41,697 nt of DNA from JBBRSD01 sp038245725 (GTDB taxonomy: Bacteria > Actinomycetota > Coriobacteriia > Anaerosomatales > JAAXUF01): positions 1 to 41,697 of the forward strand of contig JBBRSD010000013.1 in assembly GCA_038245725.1 (NCBI GenBank), read 5' to 3'. Below are positions 16,677 through 25,048 of this stretch, in pieces. The translations under genes were made by a program, and so were the position numbers. The first letter of the stretch is position 1. Every line of letters starts with the position of its first letter. The notes beneath the pieces are model-generated. The model was not told the DNA's origin. It worked only from the letters and a program-made list of their open reading frames with translations, and ran no database searches.

Positions 16677-17572
16677 CAGGCCTCCTCGCCGTCTGCCGCG
16701 ATCATGGTGCCCACGCCTTCATCGGTGTAGACCTCGAGCAGCAACGCGTGAAGCACTGTGCCGTTGAGGATGTGTGCGCGCCGCACGCCCGCACGAAGCG
16801 CGCTCACGCACGCGGCGACCTTCGGTACCATGCCACCTTCGAGTGTGTCCGAGACGATCATCTCCTCGGCCTCATCGGGGGTCAGAGCGCTGATAAGCGA
16901 GGACTTGTCCGAGAAGTCCGCGTAAAGCCCGTCGACGTCGGTGAGGAAGATGACCTTGTCGGCTTGCAGCGCCTCGGCGAGTTTGGCGGCGACGAGGTCG
17001 GCGTTCACGTTGTAACTGCCGCCGTCCTCCCCTGCCGCCACTGTGGCCACGACCGGGATGTATCCGTCCTCGATGAGGCTGTCGATGACGCTGGTGTCGA
17101 TGTGCGTGACCTCGCCGACCCTGCCGAGCCGAGGATCGCGCTGTCTGGCCGTGACGAGATTGCCGTCATCGCCGGAGACTCCGACAGCAAGGCGACCGTG
17201 GAGGTTGATCGCCGCGACGAGTTCGGGGTTCACCTTGCCCACGAGCACCATCTTCACGACTTCCATCGCCGCGTCGGTCGTGACGCGCAGCCCGTCGTAG
17301 AACTCGACCGGCAGGTCCAAGCGGTTCATGTACGAGGTGATCTCGGGCCCGCCGCCGTGCACGATTACCGGGTTCATGCCGACGAGCTTCATCAGCACGA
17401 TGTCGCTTGCGACATGCTCGCGCAGCTCGGGATCGGTCATCGCCGCGCCGCCGTATTTGATGACGATGGTCTTGCCGTACGTCCGCTTGATATAGGGCAG
17501 CGCCTCAGTCAGCGTGGCTGCCTTCGCGAGCAGGTCCTTCATCTCGTGTCCTCTCGCTTCCAGCGCGCTCAT
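16676..17572 (-). CDS. argB: acetylglutamate kinase
   Basis: This 298-residue amino acid kinase phosphorylates N-acetylglutamate with ATP. Visible are KYGG (39-42), HGGGPEI (72-78) and LTDVDGLY in the nucleotide-binding half. The start at 17572 forms an ATGA overlap with the argJ stop and has a GGGGAG upstream; an alternative ATG at 17542 also has a fair ribosome site (GAGAGG) and would drop ten residues. Members that are arginine-inhibited carry an extra N-terminal helix, and the N-terminal stretch with KAATLTEALPYI is compatible with that, so feedback control is plausible but inferred. Confidence 0.95.
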   Translation of the reverse strand: MSALEARGHEMKDLLAKAATLTEALPYIKRTYGKTIVIKYGGAAMTDPELREHVASDIVLMKLVGMNPVIVHGGGPEITSYMNRLDLPVEFYDGLRVTTDAAMEVVKMVLVGKVNPELVAAINLHGRLAVGVSGDDGNLVTARQRDPRLGRVGEVTHIDTSVIDSLIEDGYIPVVATVAAGEDGGSYNVNADLVAAKLAEALQADKVIFLTDVDGLYADFSDKSSLISALTPDEAEEMIVSDTLEGGMVPKVAACVSALRAGVRRAHILNGTVLHALLLEVYTDEGVGTMIAADGEEA

Positions 17573-18798
17573 GAGCGGTACTCCCCGTTGATTCTCACGT
17601 ATTCGTAGGTCAGATCGCACGTCCAGACCGTCGCTTCGCCGTCGCCGAGATGCAGGTCGACAGCGATGGTGACTTCCGGCTGGGAAATCGCGGCAAGCGC
17701 CTCGTCCTCGTCGAAGATGACCGCGGCCCCCGCGCGGCACATGGCGATGCCCGCAAAGTCGATGTCGAACCCCTCGGGGTCGACATCGGCGCCCGAGCGA
17801 CCGAGAGCCATCGCAACACGGCCCCAGTTCGCGTCGTTGCCGAAGAGGGCGGTCTTTACGAGCGGCGAGTTGGCAATCGCGAAGGCAGTCTTCTCGGCAT
17901 CGCTGTTTGAGGCTGCACCGCTGACGATGACGGTGACGAGCTTGGTGGCGCCTTCGCCATCACGCGCGATCATCCGCGCGAGCTCTCCCGCGACCGCATG
18001 GATGGCGGCGACCACCAGCGCGAATTCCGGGCTGCTCGGAGCAATCTCGGCACCGCCGGCCGCGCCCGAAGCGAGCAGCACGCACATGTCGTTGGTGGAG
18101 GTGTCCATGTCGACGGTGACGCGATTAAACGTCGTGGCGACTGCCTGGCGTAGCGCGGCGTCACAGGCCGCGCTCGAGAGCGGCGCATCGGTCGTGATCA
18201 CCGAGAGCATCGTCGCCATGTTGGGAGCGATCATACCGCTGCCCTTAGCCATGCCGCCGACGGTGACGCGGAGGCCTTCGAGGTCGAGCGTCACGGCCGT
18301 CTGCTTCGCGAAGGTGTCGGTGGTCATGATCGCCGCAGCGGCGGCGTCGCCGGTGCGGTTGTCGAGCGCCTCGACCGCCTCGGGAATGGCGGCGAGCACC
18401 TTGCCGACCGGCATCGGCACACCGATGACCCCGGTCGACGCGACGACGACATCCGCAGGCGCGCTCGTGAGAGCGCCTGCAAGCTCGTCGGCCATCGCAC
18501 GTGCATCGCGCTCCCCTTGGGCTCCGGTGCAGGCGTTCGCGTTGCCGGCGTTGATGATCACCGCACGAACGAGGCCGTCGGCGACGTGACGCCTCGAGAC
18601 GACGACCGGGGCGGCGGCAACCTTGTTGGTGGTGAAGACGGCTGCGGCGGGCACGGGCTTCTCGGCGACCACGAGCGCGAGATCACGCTTGCCGCCGGAC
18701 TTGAGCCCGGCGCTGACGCCGGACGCGAGGAATCCGAGTGGGGCGACGACGCCACCCTCGGCGTATGCGAATCCAGGATAGTCGGGGTATTTGCTCAT
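17569..18798 (-). CDS. argJ: glutamate N-acetyltransferase / amino-acid acetyltransferase (ArgJ)
   Basis: This 409-residue enzyme moves the acetyl group from N-acetylornithine to glutamate (cyclic pathway) and in bifunctional forms also uses acetyl-CoA. The precursor cuts itself before the nucleophilic threonine in the MATML motif, here Thr196 after KGSGMIAPN. The presence of argJ and no argA or argE in the run points to the acetyl-recycling route. The ATG at 18798 has CGGAG six bases upstream and was preferred over a TTG seven codons earlier. It is 75 bp downstream of argC and overlaps argB by 4 bp. Confidence 0.96.
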   Translation of the reverse strand: MSKYPDYPGFAYAEGGVVAPLGFLASGVSAGLKSGGKRDLALVVAEKPVPAAAVFTTNKVAAAPVVVSRRHVADGLVRAVIINAGNANACTGAQGERDARAMADELAGALTSAPADVVVASTGVIGVPMPVGKVLAAIPEAVEALDNRTGDAAAAAIMTTDTFAKQTAVTLDLEGLRVTVGGMAKGSGMIAPNMATMLSVITTDAPLSSAACDAALRQAVATTFNRVTVDMDTSTNDMCVLLASGAAGGAEIAPSSPEFALVVAAIHAVAGELARMIARDGEGATKLVTVIVSGAASNSDAEKTAFAIANSPLVKTALFGNDANWGRVAMALGRSGADVDPEGFDIDFAGIAMCRAGAAVIFDEDEALAAISQPEVTIAVDLHLGDGEATVWTCDLTYEYVRINGEYRS

Positions 18799-18873
18799 AG
18801 GTGGCTCCGGGTTGTTCAAAAACGGGCGGGAGGTCGATGCGTGCCGGCGATGTTTCGCTGCGGCGTGGCGCAG

Positions 18874-19914
18874 CTAGACAACCGGCCCGGGTCGCTCGAA
18901 CCCCTCGGTCTCGGGATACCCGAGAACGGCGTTCGCGCACTGCACGGCCTGACCCGCCGCACCCTTGCCGAGGTTGTCGATGGCGCACGCTGCAACAAGC
19001 GTGTTCGTGCGCTCGTCGACCGAGACTCCGATCGAAGCGCGGTTCGTGCCCCGCACCTCGGCTGTGGACGGCATCGCGCCCGCGTCGTGCACGTGCACGA
19101 ACGGCTCTTTGTGGTAGCGGCCCCGGTAGAGCTCGACCGCCTCCTCGGTGGTGAAGTTATCCTCCACGTCGATGTAGACGGTGGAAAGCAGCCCCCGCGT
19201 CATCGGGACCAGGTGAGGGGCGAAGACCACAGACATGTCGTGGCCGACGAGGCCCGAGAGCGCCTGCTCCATTTCTGGCGTATGCCGGTGGGCGCCGATC
19301 TTGTAGGGCGCGACGGCTTCGTTGACGGCCACGTAATGCGACCCCGAAGTCACCGAGCGACCGGCTCCTGAAACGCCCGACTTGGCGTCGACAACGATCC
19401 GCGCGCCGACCGCCGGTCCCGACTGGAGCGCGGGCAGCGCCGCGAGAATCGTCGCGGTGGGATAGCACCCCGGGCAGGCGACGAGCTTCGCGCCAAGAAG
19501 ACCCGTGCGATCGAGCTCGGGCAGGCCGAAGACCGCGCCTTCGAGCAGCTCCGGCGAGGTGTGCGGCGTGCCATACCACGCCTCGTAGACGGCAGGGTCC
19601 TTGAGCCGGTAGTCCGCCGACATGTCGATGACGGTCACGCCCCGCTCAAGCAGCATCGGGACGAGCGCCATCGCCGCGGTGTGAGGCACGGCAAGCAGCG
19701 CTAGCTCGGCGCTCGACGCGATGGCGTCCGCGTCCGGCTCAGCGAACGCGAGGAGGGTCGCGCCGGCGAGCGCCGGGTAGACGGCCGCGATCGGCTTGCC
19801 TGCGTCGGCCGAAGATGTCGCCAGCGCGAGGCTCAGCCGAGGATGTCCGAGCACGAGGCGGACAGCCTCGATTCCCGCGTATCCCGCTGCGCCTATGACT
19901 GCGACCTCGACCAT
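18874..19914 (-). CDS. argC: N-acetyl-gamma-glutamyl-phosphate reductase
   Basis: This 346-residue NADPH-dependent enzyme reduces N-acetylglutamyl phosphate to the semialdehyde. The nucleotide-binding GAAGYAG is at 8-14 and the catalytic cysteine is Cys150 in ACPGCYPT. The start is ATG at 19914, four bases after GGGAGG; a GTG immediately before it is less well placed. It is the first gene of the arg operon and lies about 20 nt downstream of a predicted transcription start whose promoter overlaps an ARG-box-like palindrome. Confidence 0.95.
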   Translation of the reverse strand: MVEVAVIGAAGYAGIEAVRLVLGHPRLSLALATSSADAGKPIAAVYPALAGATLLAFAEPDADAIASSAELALLAVPHTAAMALVPMLLERGVTVIDMSADYRLKDPAVYEAWYGTPHTSPELLEGAVFGLPELDRTGLLGAKLVACPGCYPTATILAALPALQSGPAVGARIVVDAKSGVSGAGRSVTSGSHYVAVNEAVAPYKIGAHRHTPEMEQALSGLVGHDMSVVFAPHLVPMTRGLLSTVYIDVEDNFTTEEAVELYRGRYHKEPFVHVHDAGAMPSTAEVRGTNRASIGVSVDERTNTLVAACAIDNLGKGAAGQAVQCANAVLGYPETEGFERPGPVV

Positions 19915-19945
19915 CACGCCTCCCGAACATCGTGTGTGAGTGCGT

Positions 19946-19975
19946 AGTCTATGCGCTAAAACGCATAGCAGTCAA
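19946..19975 (-). promoter_or_regulatory. argC operon promoter
   Basis: The minus strand carries TTGACT (19970-19975), an 18-nt spacer and TAGACT (19946-19951). This fits a housekeeping sigma promoter and would start transcription near 19939, giving a leader of about 25 nt. The spacer is almost entirely filled by the palindrome listed at 19949-19968, so a bound repressor would block polymerase. Confidence 0.65.
19949..19968. promoter_or_regulatory. ARG-box-like palindrome 1 (ArgR operator)
   Basis: CTATGCG (19949-19955) and CGCATAG (19962-19968) are perfect inverted arms around CTAAAA, a 20-bp palindrome with an AT-rich centre. ARG boxes are AT-centred palindromes of about this size, and argR is encoded in the operon. 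It overlaps the core promoter. Binding is inferred. Confidence 0.6.
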
Positions 19976-20012
19976 GCTGTATACGGTAAGAATGCTTGAA
20001 ACAGACGATATT

Positions 20013-20027
20013 TGCGAAATTTTCGCA
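20013..20027. promoter_or_regulatory. ARG-box-like palindrome 2
   Basis: TGCGAAA and TTTCGCA are perfect 7-bp arms around a single T. The centre lies about 62 bp (roughly six helical turns) from the centre of the palindrome at 19949-19968, upstream of the argC promoter. Paired or distant operators for ArgR hexamers are known in other bacteria; this pairing is inferred. Confidence 0.5.
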
Positions 20028-20057
20028 TTCCAACCAACAATAATGCACACGCCCGCG

Positions 20058-22475
20058 TCAGCCCCGAAGTTCGCCCCCCACGGCAGCACACACTTTGCGG
20101 AGAAGACGCTCGTGGGCGGACTCGACCTCATCGGCGGTCAGCGTCCTGTCCGCGGCACGGTACGCCAGCTCGAACGCCATGGACTTCTTACCCCCGGGGA
20201 CTCCTGCCCCGCGATAGACGTCGAACAGGCGCACCGAGTCGAGGAGCTTGCCCCCCGCCGAGACGATGGACTGCTCGACGCGCTCGGCGGTTACGTCTTC
20301 AGGGACGACGATGGCGACGTCGAGTTCGACGGCAGGGAAACGTGGGACGTCGGTGAACGGCTTCGCGTCGACCGCAGCTCGCATGAGCGGTGCGAGCGCG
20401 AGTTCGAACGCCGTGACGGGTGCCTCGGCTTCGAACGCGTCGAGCACGAGCGGGTGCACCTCGCCGAGCCAACCGACTACCTCGCCGCCTACGAGCACTT
20501 CAGCCGCGCGACCCGGCTGCAGAAACGGAAGCTCGGCGGCGCGAACCTTGAAGCGCTTCGCGCCGAGTTCTCGCACGAGCGCTTCGATGACCCCTTTGCC
20601 GTCGAACAGGTCGAGGGCAACAGCCGGCTCGTTCCATGTCGGCTCGTGCCATGCCCCGGCCAGAACACCGGCGACCTTCGCGTGCTCCTTGGGCTGCTTT
20701 CGGCCGTCGACCGCCCGGAACGTGCCGCCGATCTCGTAGAGGTGAACGTTCGGGACACCGCGTCGCTGGTTGTACGAGACGCTGCGCAGTAGGCCGGAAA
20801 GGATCGTGCGGCGCAGCACGGACTGCTCGGCAGACATGGGGTTCAGTAGTTCGCAGAGCACCTCGCCTTCCTCGAGGACGTCGCGCAAACGCGCGGTGTC
20901 GCCGGGGTCGCCGAAGGAGTACGTCATCGTCTCGTTCAGGCCGCTTGCCCGAAGCGTCGCGCCGATGCGCTCGCGCAATCGCTGTTCGCGCGTGAGCTCG
21001 CCGAGGCGCCCTGCGCCAGACGGCAACGTGGTAACGATGCGCTCCATCCCGTAGATGCGCAGCACCTCTTCAATCAGGTCAATCTCACGTTCGAGGTCGG
21101 CACGAAACGTCGGGATGGTCACAGCGAGCACGTCGCCGCTGCCGGTGACCGCACAACCCAGACGCGTCAGAATGGCGCCAGCTTCGGCCGCAGAGATATC
21201 GGCGCCGATGATGGCGTTGAGACGCGGGATGCGCAGCGTTAGTTCGCGGACCTCGGCCGGCAGCGGATACGCGTCGATGACGCCCGGCGCGACCTCACCT
21301 CCGCACAACTCGGCCATGAGCGCTGCCGCGCGGTCGAGCGCTGCAACGCACGCGGTGCGATCGACTCCCTTCTCGAAGCGCGACGACGCCTCCGAGAACA
21401 GCCCGAGCCGGCGGCTCGTCCGCGAGATCGAGCCTTGGTTGAAGCAGGCGGACTCGAGCAGGATGTTGAGGCTGCCGCCATGCACCTCCGTCGATTGCCC
21501 GCCCATCACGCCAGCGAGCGCGATCGGCCCGCTGCTGTCGGTGATGAGCAGCGCGTCGGCGGCGAGCGTGCGCTCAGCACCGTCGAGGGTCGTCAGCTTC
21601 TCGCCCGCGCGAGCCGTGCGGACACCGATCGACACTTGGCCGCCTTCGTTCTTCGCGAGCAGGTCGGCGTCGAACGCGTGCAGCGGTTGGCCGAGTTCGA
21701 ACATGACGTAGTTCGTGATGTCGACGATGTTGGAGATCGACCGGGTGCCGCTGGCGATCACTCGTTCGGCAAGCCATGCGGGCGAGGGACCGATCTTCAC
21801 GTTCCGGATGAGGCGCGCGGTGTAGCGCGGGCAGGTATCGGCCTCATCGATCGTGACGGTGGCGAAGTCTGCGACGGGCGCGCCAGTCTCGGCGGGCGTG
21901 GAAGCGCGTGTGGAAGCCGCCCGGTCGAAGACGGCTCCGATTTCACGCGCGACACCGACCACCGAAAGGCAGTCAGGGCGGTTGGGCGTGATCTCGAGTT
22001 CGAGCACCGTGTCGGAGAGCCCGAGGTACTCGGCGAACGGCGTTCCCACGGGTGCATCGGCCGGCAGGATCATGAGGCCTTCGTGGTCCTCACCCAGCCC
22101 AAGCTCCCTCGCCGAGCAGTTCATGCCACGCGACTCGACGCCACGCAGCTTCGCCTTCTTGATGGTCATGCCGTTGGGCAGCGTCGCGCCGACCAGGGCG
22201 ACCGGCACCTTGTCGCCCTCGTTGAAGTTCTGCGCACCGCACACGATCTGCAGCGGCTCGCCAGCCCCCACATCGACCTTCGTCACCCACAGTTTATCGG
22301 CCTCGGGATGCTGCTCTTTGGCGATGATCTGCCCGACGACCACGTTGTCCAGCGCGTCGCCGGCGCTCTTCACCGACTCGACAGCTGTGCCGGTCAGATC
22401 GAGGCGGTCGACCAGTTCGACCACGGGAACCGGTATCTCGACGAGGTCTTTGAGCCATTTGAGAGAAACGAGCAT
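20058..22475 (-). CDS. pheT: phenylalanyl-tRNA synthetase beta subunit
   Basis: This 805-residue subunit forms the alpha2-beta2 enzyme with PheS and handles tRNA binding and editing. The N-terminal tRNA-binding OB-fold (about 40-150, with WVTKVDVG and QIVCGAQNF) is followed by B3/B4 editing and B5 domains (PEITPNRPDCL-like text ELEITPNRPDCLSV near 155-170) and a C-terminal ferredoxin-fold anticodon-binding domain (last 90 residues, FPAVELDVAIVVPEDV). Length is normal. It starts 36 bp after pheS with AAGGA before the ATG. The arg promoter lies just downstream. Confidence 0.97.
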   Translation of the reverse strand: MLVSLKWLKDLVEIPVPVVELVDRLDLTGTAVESVKSAGDALDNVVVGQIIAKEQHPEADKLWVTKVDVGAGEPLQIVCGAQNFNEGDKVPVALVGATLPNGMTIKKAKLRGVESRGMNCSARELGLGEDHEGLMILPADAPVGTPFAEYLGLSDTVLELEITPNRPDCLSVVGVAREIGAVFDRAASTRASTPAETGAPVADFATVTIDEADTCPRYTARLIRNVKIGPSPAWLAERVIASGTRSISNIVDITNYVMFELGQPLHAFDADLLAKNEGGQVSIGVRTARAGEKLTTLDGAERTLAADALLITDSSGPIALAGVMGGQSTEVHGGSLNILLESACFNQGSISRTSRRLGLFSEASSRFEKGVDRTACVAALDRAAALMAELCGGEVAPGVIDAYPLPAEVRELTLRIPRLNAIIGADISAAEAGAILTRLGCAVTGSGDVLAVTIPTFRADLEREIDLIEEVLRIYGMERIVTTLPSGAGRLGELTREQRLRERIGATLRASGLNETMTYSFGDPGDTARLRDVLEEGEVLCELLNPMSAEQSVLRRTILSGLLRSVSYNQRRGVPNVHLYEIGGTFRAVDGRKQPKEHAKVAGVLAGAWHEPTWNEPAVALDLFDGKGVIEALVRELGAKRFKVRAAELPFLQPGRAAEVLVGGEVVGWLGEVHPLVLDAFEAEAPVTAFELALAPLMRAAVDAKPFTDVPRFPAVELDVAIVVPEDVTAERVEQSIVSAGGKLLDSVRLFDVYRGAGVPGGKKSMAFELAYRAADRTLTADEVESAHERLLRKVCAAVGGELRG

Positions 22476-22511
22476 CTTCGCGTCCTTCCGCGGAGTCGGG
22501 TTCGAGGAGTC

Positions 22512-23573
22512 CTAGAATTGGCGCAGGAACCGCATATCGCCTTCGAGGAGCATACGCAGGTCAGGGATGTTGTACTTGAGAGCCGCGATGCGTTCGACGC
22601 CCATTCCGAACGCGAAACCGCTGTAGCGCTCCGAGTCGATACCGACATATCCGAAGACGTTCGGGTCGACCATGCCGCTGCCGAGAATCTCAAGCCAGCC
22701 GGTCCCTTTGCAGAAGCGACATCCGCTGCCGGCGCAGATCCCGCAACTCACGTCGACTTCGGCGGAAGGCTCGGTGAAGGGGAAGAAGTGCGGGCGGAAC
22801 CGGATGCGGCGATCCGGCCCGAATATCGCCTTGCAGACGTGATCGAGCGTGCCTTTCAAGTCGCCGAACGTGATTCCTTCGTCGACGACCAGCCCTTCGA
22901 CCTGAGTGAACTGCGGCAGGTGGCTGGGATCGGCGATGTCGCGCCGGTAGACCCGGCCTGGCGCCAGGATGTAGATGGGTGGTGCTTCCTTCTCCATGAC
23001 TCGCACCTGCACCGGGCTGGTGTGTGTGCGCAGCAGAACGTCGCTCTCGCCTGTGACCGCGGCCTCCTCACCTGACAAGTCGCGCACGTAAAACGTGTCA
23101 GCGAGACTTCTCGCGGGATGATCGGGCGGGGTGTTGAGTGCAGTGAAGTTGTAGTAGTCGAGCTCGACTTCGGGCCCCTCGGCGATTCGGTAGCCAAGCC
23201 CGAGGAAGATCTCGACGATCTCGGCTCGGATCTGTTCGATGAGATGACGGCTCCCGACGGGCCGAGCGCGGCCCGGCAGTGTCACGTCGACGGCTTCGGC
23301 ACCGATTCGCGCCGCGAGGGCGGCCGACGCGAGCTCTGCTCGGTGGGTCTCGAGCGCTTCTTCGAGCGCGACGCGGACCTCGTTCGAGACTTTGCCGGCG
23401 GCCGGGCGCTCCTCGGCGGACAGAGCACCGAGTCCGCGCAGGATCCCGGTCAGGGAGCCCTTCTTGCCGAGATACTCGATGCGCACGGCATCGAGCGTGG
23501 CAAGGTCGTCGGCTGCGACGATTGCTGCAAGGCCCTCGTCGCGAAGTGATACGAGCTGGTCGGTGATGCTCAT
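22512..23573 (-). CDS. pheS: phenylalanyl-tRNA synthetase alpha subunit
   Basis: This 353-residue class II synthetase subunit carries the aminoacylation site. An N-terminal coiled-coil region precedes the catalytic core with RIRFRPHFFPFTEPSAEVDV and the ending GMGVERIAALKYNIPDLR. A CGICAGSGCRFCKGTGW cysteine pair set sits in the core, as in many actinobacterial and Gram-positive homologues. The ATG at 23573 has GGAAGGTG upstream; the frame extends further but into the T-box terminator. Expression is expected to respond to uncharged tRNA-Phe through the T-box directly upstream. Confidence 0.97.
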   Translation of the reverse strand: MSITDQLVSLRDEGLAAIVAADDLATLDAVRIEYLGKKGSLTGILRGLGALSAEERPAAGKVSNEVRVALEEALETHRAELASAALAARIGAEAVDVTLPGRARPVGSRHLIEQIRAEIVEIFLGLGYRIAEGPEVELDYYNFTALNTPPDHPARSLADTFYVRDLSGEEAAVTGESDVLLRTHTSPVQVRVMEKEAPPIYILAPGRVYRRDIADPSHLPQFTQVEGLVVDEGITFGDLKGTLDHVCKAIFGPDRRIRFRPHFFPFTEPSAEVDVSCGICAGSGCRFCKGTGWLEILGSGMVDPNVFGYVGIDSERYSGFAFGMGVERIAALKYNIPDLRMLLEGDMRFLRQF

Positions 23574-23605
23574 GTGTCTCGTGCACCTTCCGTCGGCCGT
23601 CGAGC

Positions 23606-23668
23606 AAAAGAAAAGGGAGCCCGGCCCCGCCCTCGGATACATTCACCCAAGGACGGGAACCGGCTCCC
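23606..23668 (-). terminator. T-box terminator
   Basis: On the minus strand GGGAGCC (23662-23668) pairs with GGCTCCC (23615-23621), followed by TTTTCTTTT (23606-23614). The 5' arm overlaps the T-box core, so antiterminator and terminator exclude each other. The 40-nt loop contains a GGGCGGGG-type stretch that may fold further. Confidence 0.85.
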
Positions 23669-23880
23669 GCGGTACCACCTCGGTTGACCGTCGCCTAAGC
23701 GCTCGGCCCTCTCGCTCGCCGCGCGTTGCGGCGGTGTCGCGGTCTCTCATCCGCATTGTCCCGCTATCGGGGGATCCGACTTCCCTACTAGCCTGCACCG
23801 CAGAAGGCGCGAGCGTTCAGGTCGTGGCTGATGGAGGGAACCGCGCTCAGCCGTCCGCATGACCCCTTTCAGTCAATGAG
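23606..23880 (-). promoter_or_regulatory. T-box leader of pheST
   Basis: The minus strand holds the T-box core GAGGTGGTACCGCGGGAG (about 23665-23682), which pairs with the acceptor end of uncharged tRNA. The rest of the 275-nt leader is structured; its 5' border is approximate. A TTC triplet at 23803-23805 is a candidate Phe specifier, but I could not fold stem I reliably, and other TTC triplets exist. Known T-boxes act by letting uncharged tRNA stabilise an antiterminator, and a matching terminator lies at 23606-23668. Confidence 0.88.
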
Positions 23881-23927
23881 GGCCATTCCCTGGTCGGTCG
23901 GCGCCTTGCCGCGCGTCGTCTCCGTCG

Positions 23928-24347
23928 TCACCGTGAGCTGTTCTGTTGAGCAGTCATGGTAGCGTACGGCGCGTTCCCCCGCCACCGCGCGATCCATCTG
24001 CCCACTGGCACGACGGCCACCACCGGCCCCACAACAGAGGTCGCAGGCAAGGAGTCGAAATCTGTCACCTTGTTCGCATCACCCTTCGTGACCACCGACC
24101 CGTCGGGACCGACCGAGACGATGCGGTGCAGCACCGGTCCATGCCGCGGTGATTCGAGCAGCGCGATGCGACCGCTTCCCGCCCGGCCCCGTTTGTCGAC
24201 CAGCACGAGGTCGCCCTCGCTTAACGCAGGCTGCATCGAGCCGCCCGTGACGCGCACGGGCTGCCAGTGCTGCGTCGCCGTCCACACGGCCGCAGCCAGT
24301 ACTAGCAGCAGCATAAGGGTCTCAGCGATCGACCGCAGGCGCGACAT
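23928..24347 (-). CDS. SipW-like signal peptidase I (S26)
   Basis: This 139-residue membrane protease has one N-terminal membrane segment (about 9-26) and the S26 catalytic text GGSMQPALSEGDLVLV, with Ser37 as nucleophile. Where bacterial LepB has a lysine, this has PVLHRIVSV (His74), followed by VTKGDAN: the Ser-His form typical of SipW and of archaeal/ER enzymes. In Bacillus, SipW processes TasA and TapA. The upstream neighbour, 2 bp away, is a TasA/CalY-like protein, its probable substrate. A C-terminal hydrophobic stretch (VVGPVVAVVPVG) may be a second membrane segment. It ends just before the pheS T-box. Confidence 0.82.
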   Translation of the reverse strand: MSRLRSIAETLMLLLVLAAAVWTATQHWQPVRVTGGSMQPALSEGDLVLVDKRGRAGSGRIALLESPRHGPVLHRIVSVGPDGSVVTKGDANKVTDFDSLPATSVVGPVVAVVPVGRWIARWRGNAPYATMTAQQNSSR

Positions 24348-24349
24348 CG

Positions 24350-24835
24350 CTAGTGAGCCTGTTCGGCGTCGACGTAGAGCGCGACCTTCGTGTAACTCGA
24401 TGCGAGCGTGTTCGACGCGTCGTTGGGCATGCCGACCTCAAAGTGCAGCTCGCCTCGTGAACCCGGCGCGAGCCGGAGCGGAAGCGTTTGCATCGCCGAG
24501 AACGGGCCGGCATACAGAGGCGTCTCGCCGCAGGTGACAGTGCAGGTCAGCGAGTTGTAGAAGTCGGTGATGCCCGAGGACTTCTTGGCGGTGACGATGA
24601 TGTCTGACGCAAGCGAGCCATCGTTGACCACGGACATTGGACGGTCGACGCTGGTTCCCGGGGCGAGTGCGTCGATCGCGAGCGGTGCAGAAGTGGGTAG
24701 CGTGGACATGGCGACCGATCCCGCACGGATCATGCTACCCGGTACTTGAACCTGCGCCGTGAAATAGGCGCTTGCAGCGCCGACAGCAAGTGCCGTCAGC
24801 GCGCCAACCAGTGTGAACAGAGCTCTCTTAATCAT
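24350..24835 (-). CDS. TasA/CalY (camelysin)-like exported protein
   Basis: This 161-residue protein begins with MIKRALFTLVGALTALAV and an AASAYFTAQ segment, a signal peptide of the type found in SipW substrates such as TasA and CalY, where cleavage falls near the alanine-rich Y-F-T stretch. The mature part looks like a beta-rich single domain (PMSVVNDGSLASDIIVTA...; GELHFEVGM) with two cysteines in TCTVTCGE. Known relatives form biofilm or spore-coat fibres or are surface metalloproteases; which applies is unknown. The ATG at 24835 has a perfect GAGGAGG. The SipW-like peptidase gene follows immediately, so the two form an operon. Confidence 0.72.
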   Translation of the reverse strand: MIKRALFTLVGALTALAVGAASAYFTAQVQVPGSMIRAGSVAMSTLPTSAPLAIDALAPGTSVDRPMSVVNDGSLASDIIVTAKKSSGITDFYNSLTCTVTCGETPLYAGPFSAMQTLPLRLAPGSRGELHFEVGMPNDASNTLASSYTKVALYVDAEQAH

Positions 24836-24995
24836 GGTTCCTCCTCGAGCAAGCACGTGACGCCGAGGGGTGACGGCACACATGGGATGGTGAACGACGG
24901 GCGCCTCGCCGTCCGTATCGCATGATTGCGCTCGCACCTTACCGAGAGCTTGCTGTTCTCTAACCGCGGGTAATCATCGCCCGCCCGGAATACGC

Positions 24996-25029
24996 AACGA
25001 GGCCCCACCTGGTTCGGCGGGGCCTCGTT
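24996..25029 (-). terminator. terminator of infC-rpmI-rplT
   Basis: AACGAGGCCCC and GGGGCCTCGTT are perfect 11-bp arms around a 12-nt loop, 20 bp after the rplT stop. The T-tail on the minus strand is short (GTT then GCG), but the stem is strong and placed where the operon should end, before the CalY-like gene. Confidence 0.75.
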
Positions 25030-25048
25030 GAACGCGAAGGACAAACCG

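Noticed and set aside
21435..23075. A 546-codon plus-strand open frame across pheT and pheS
   Set aside because: Antisense shadow of real synthetase genes with biased composition and no ribosome site.
24836..24995. Possible riboswitch in the leader of the CalY-like gene
   Set aside because: The leader has no match that I recognise to the c-di-GMP or other known riboswitch cores.
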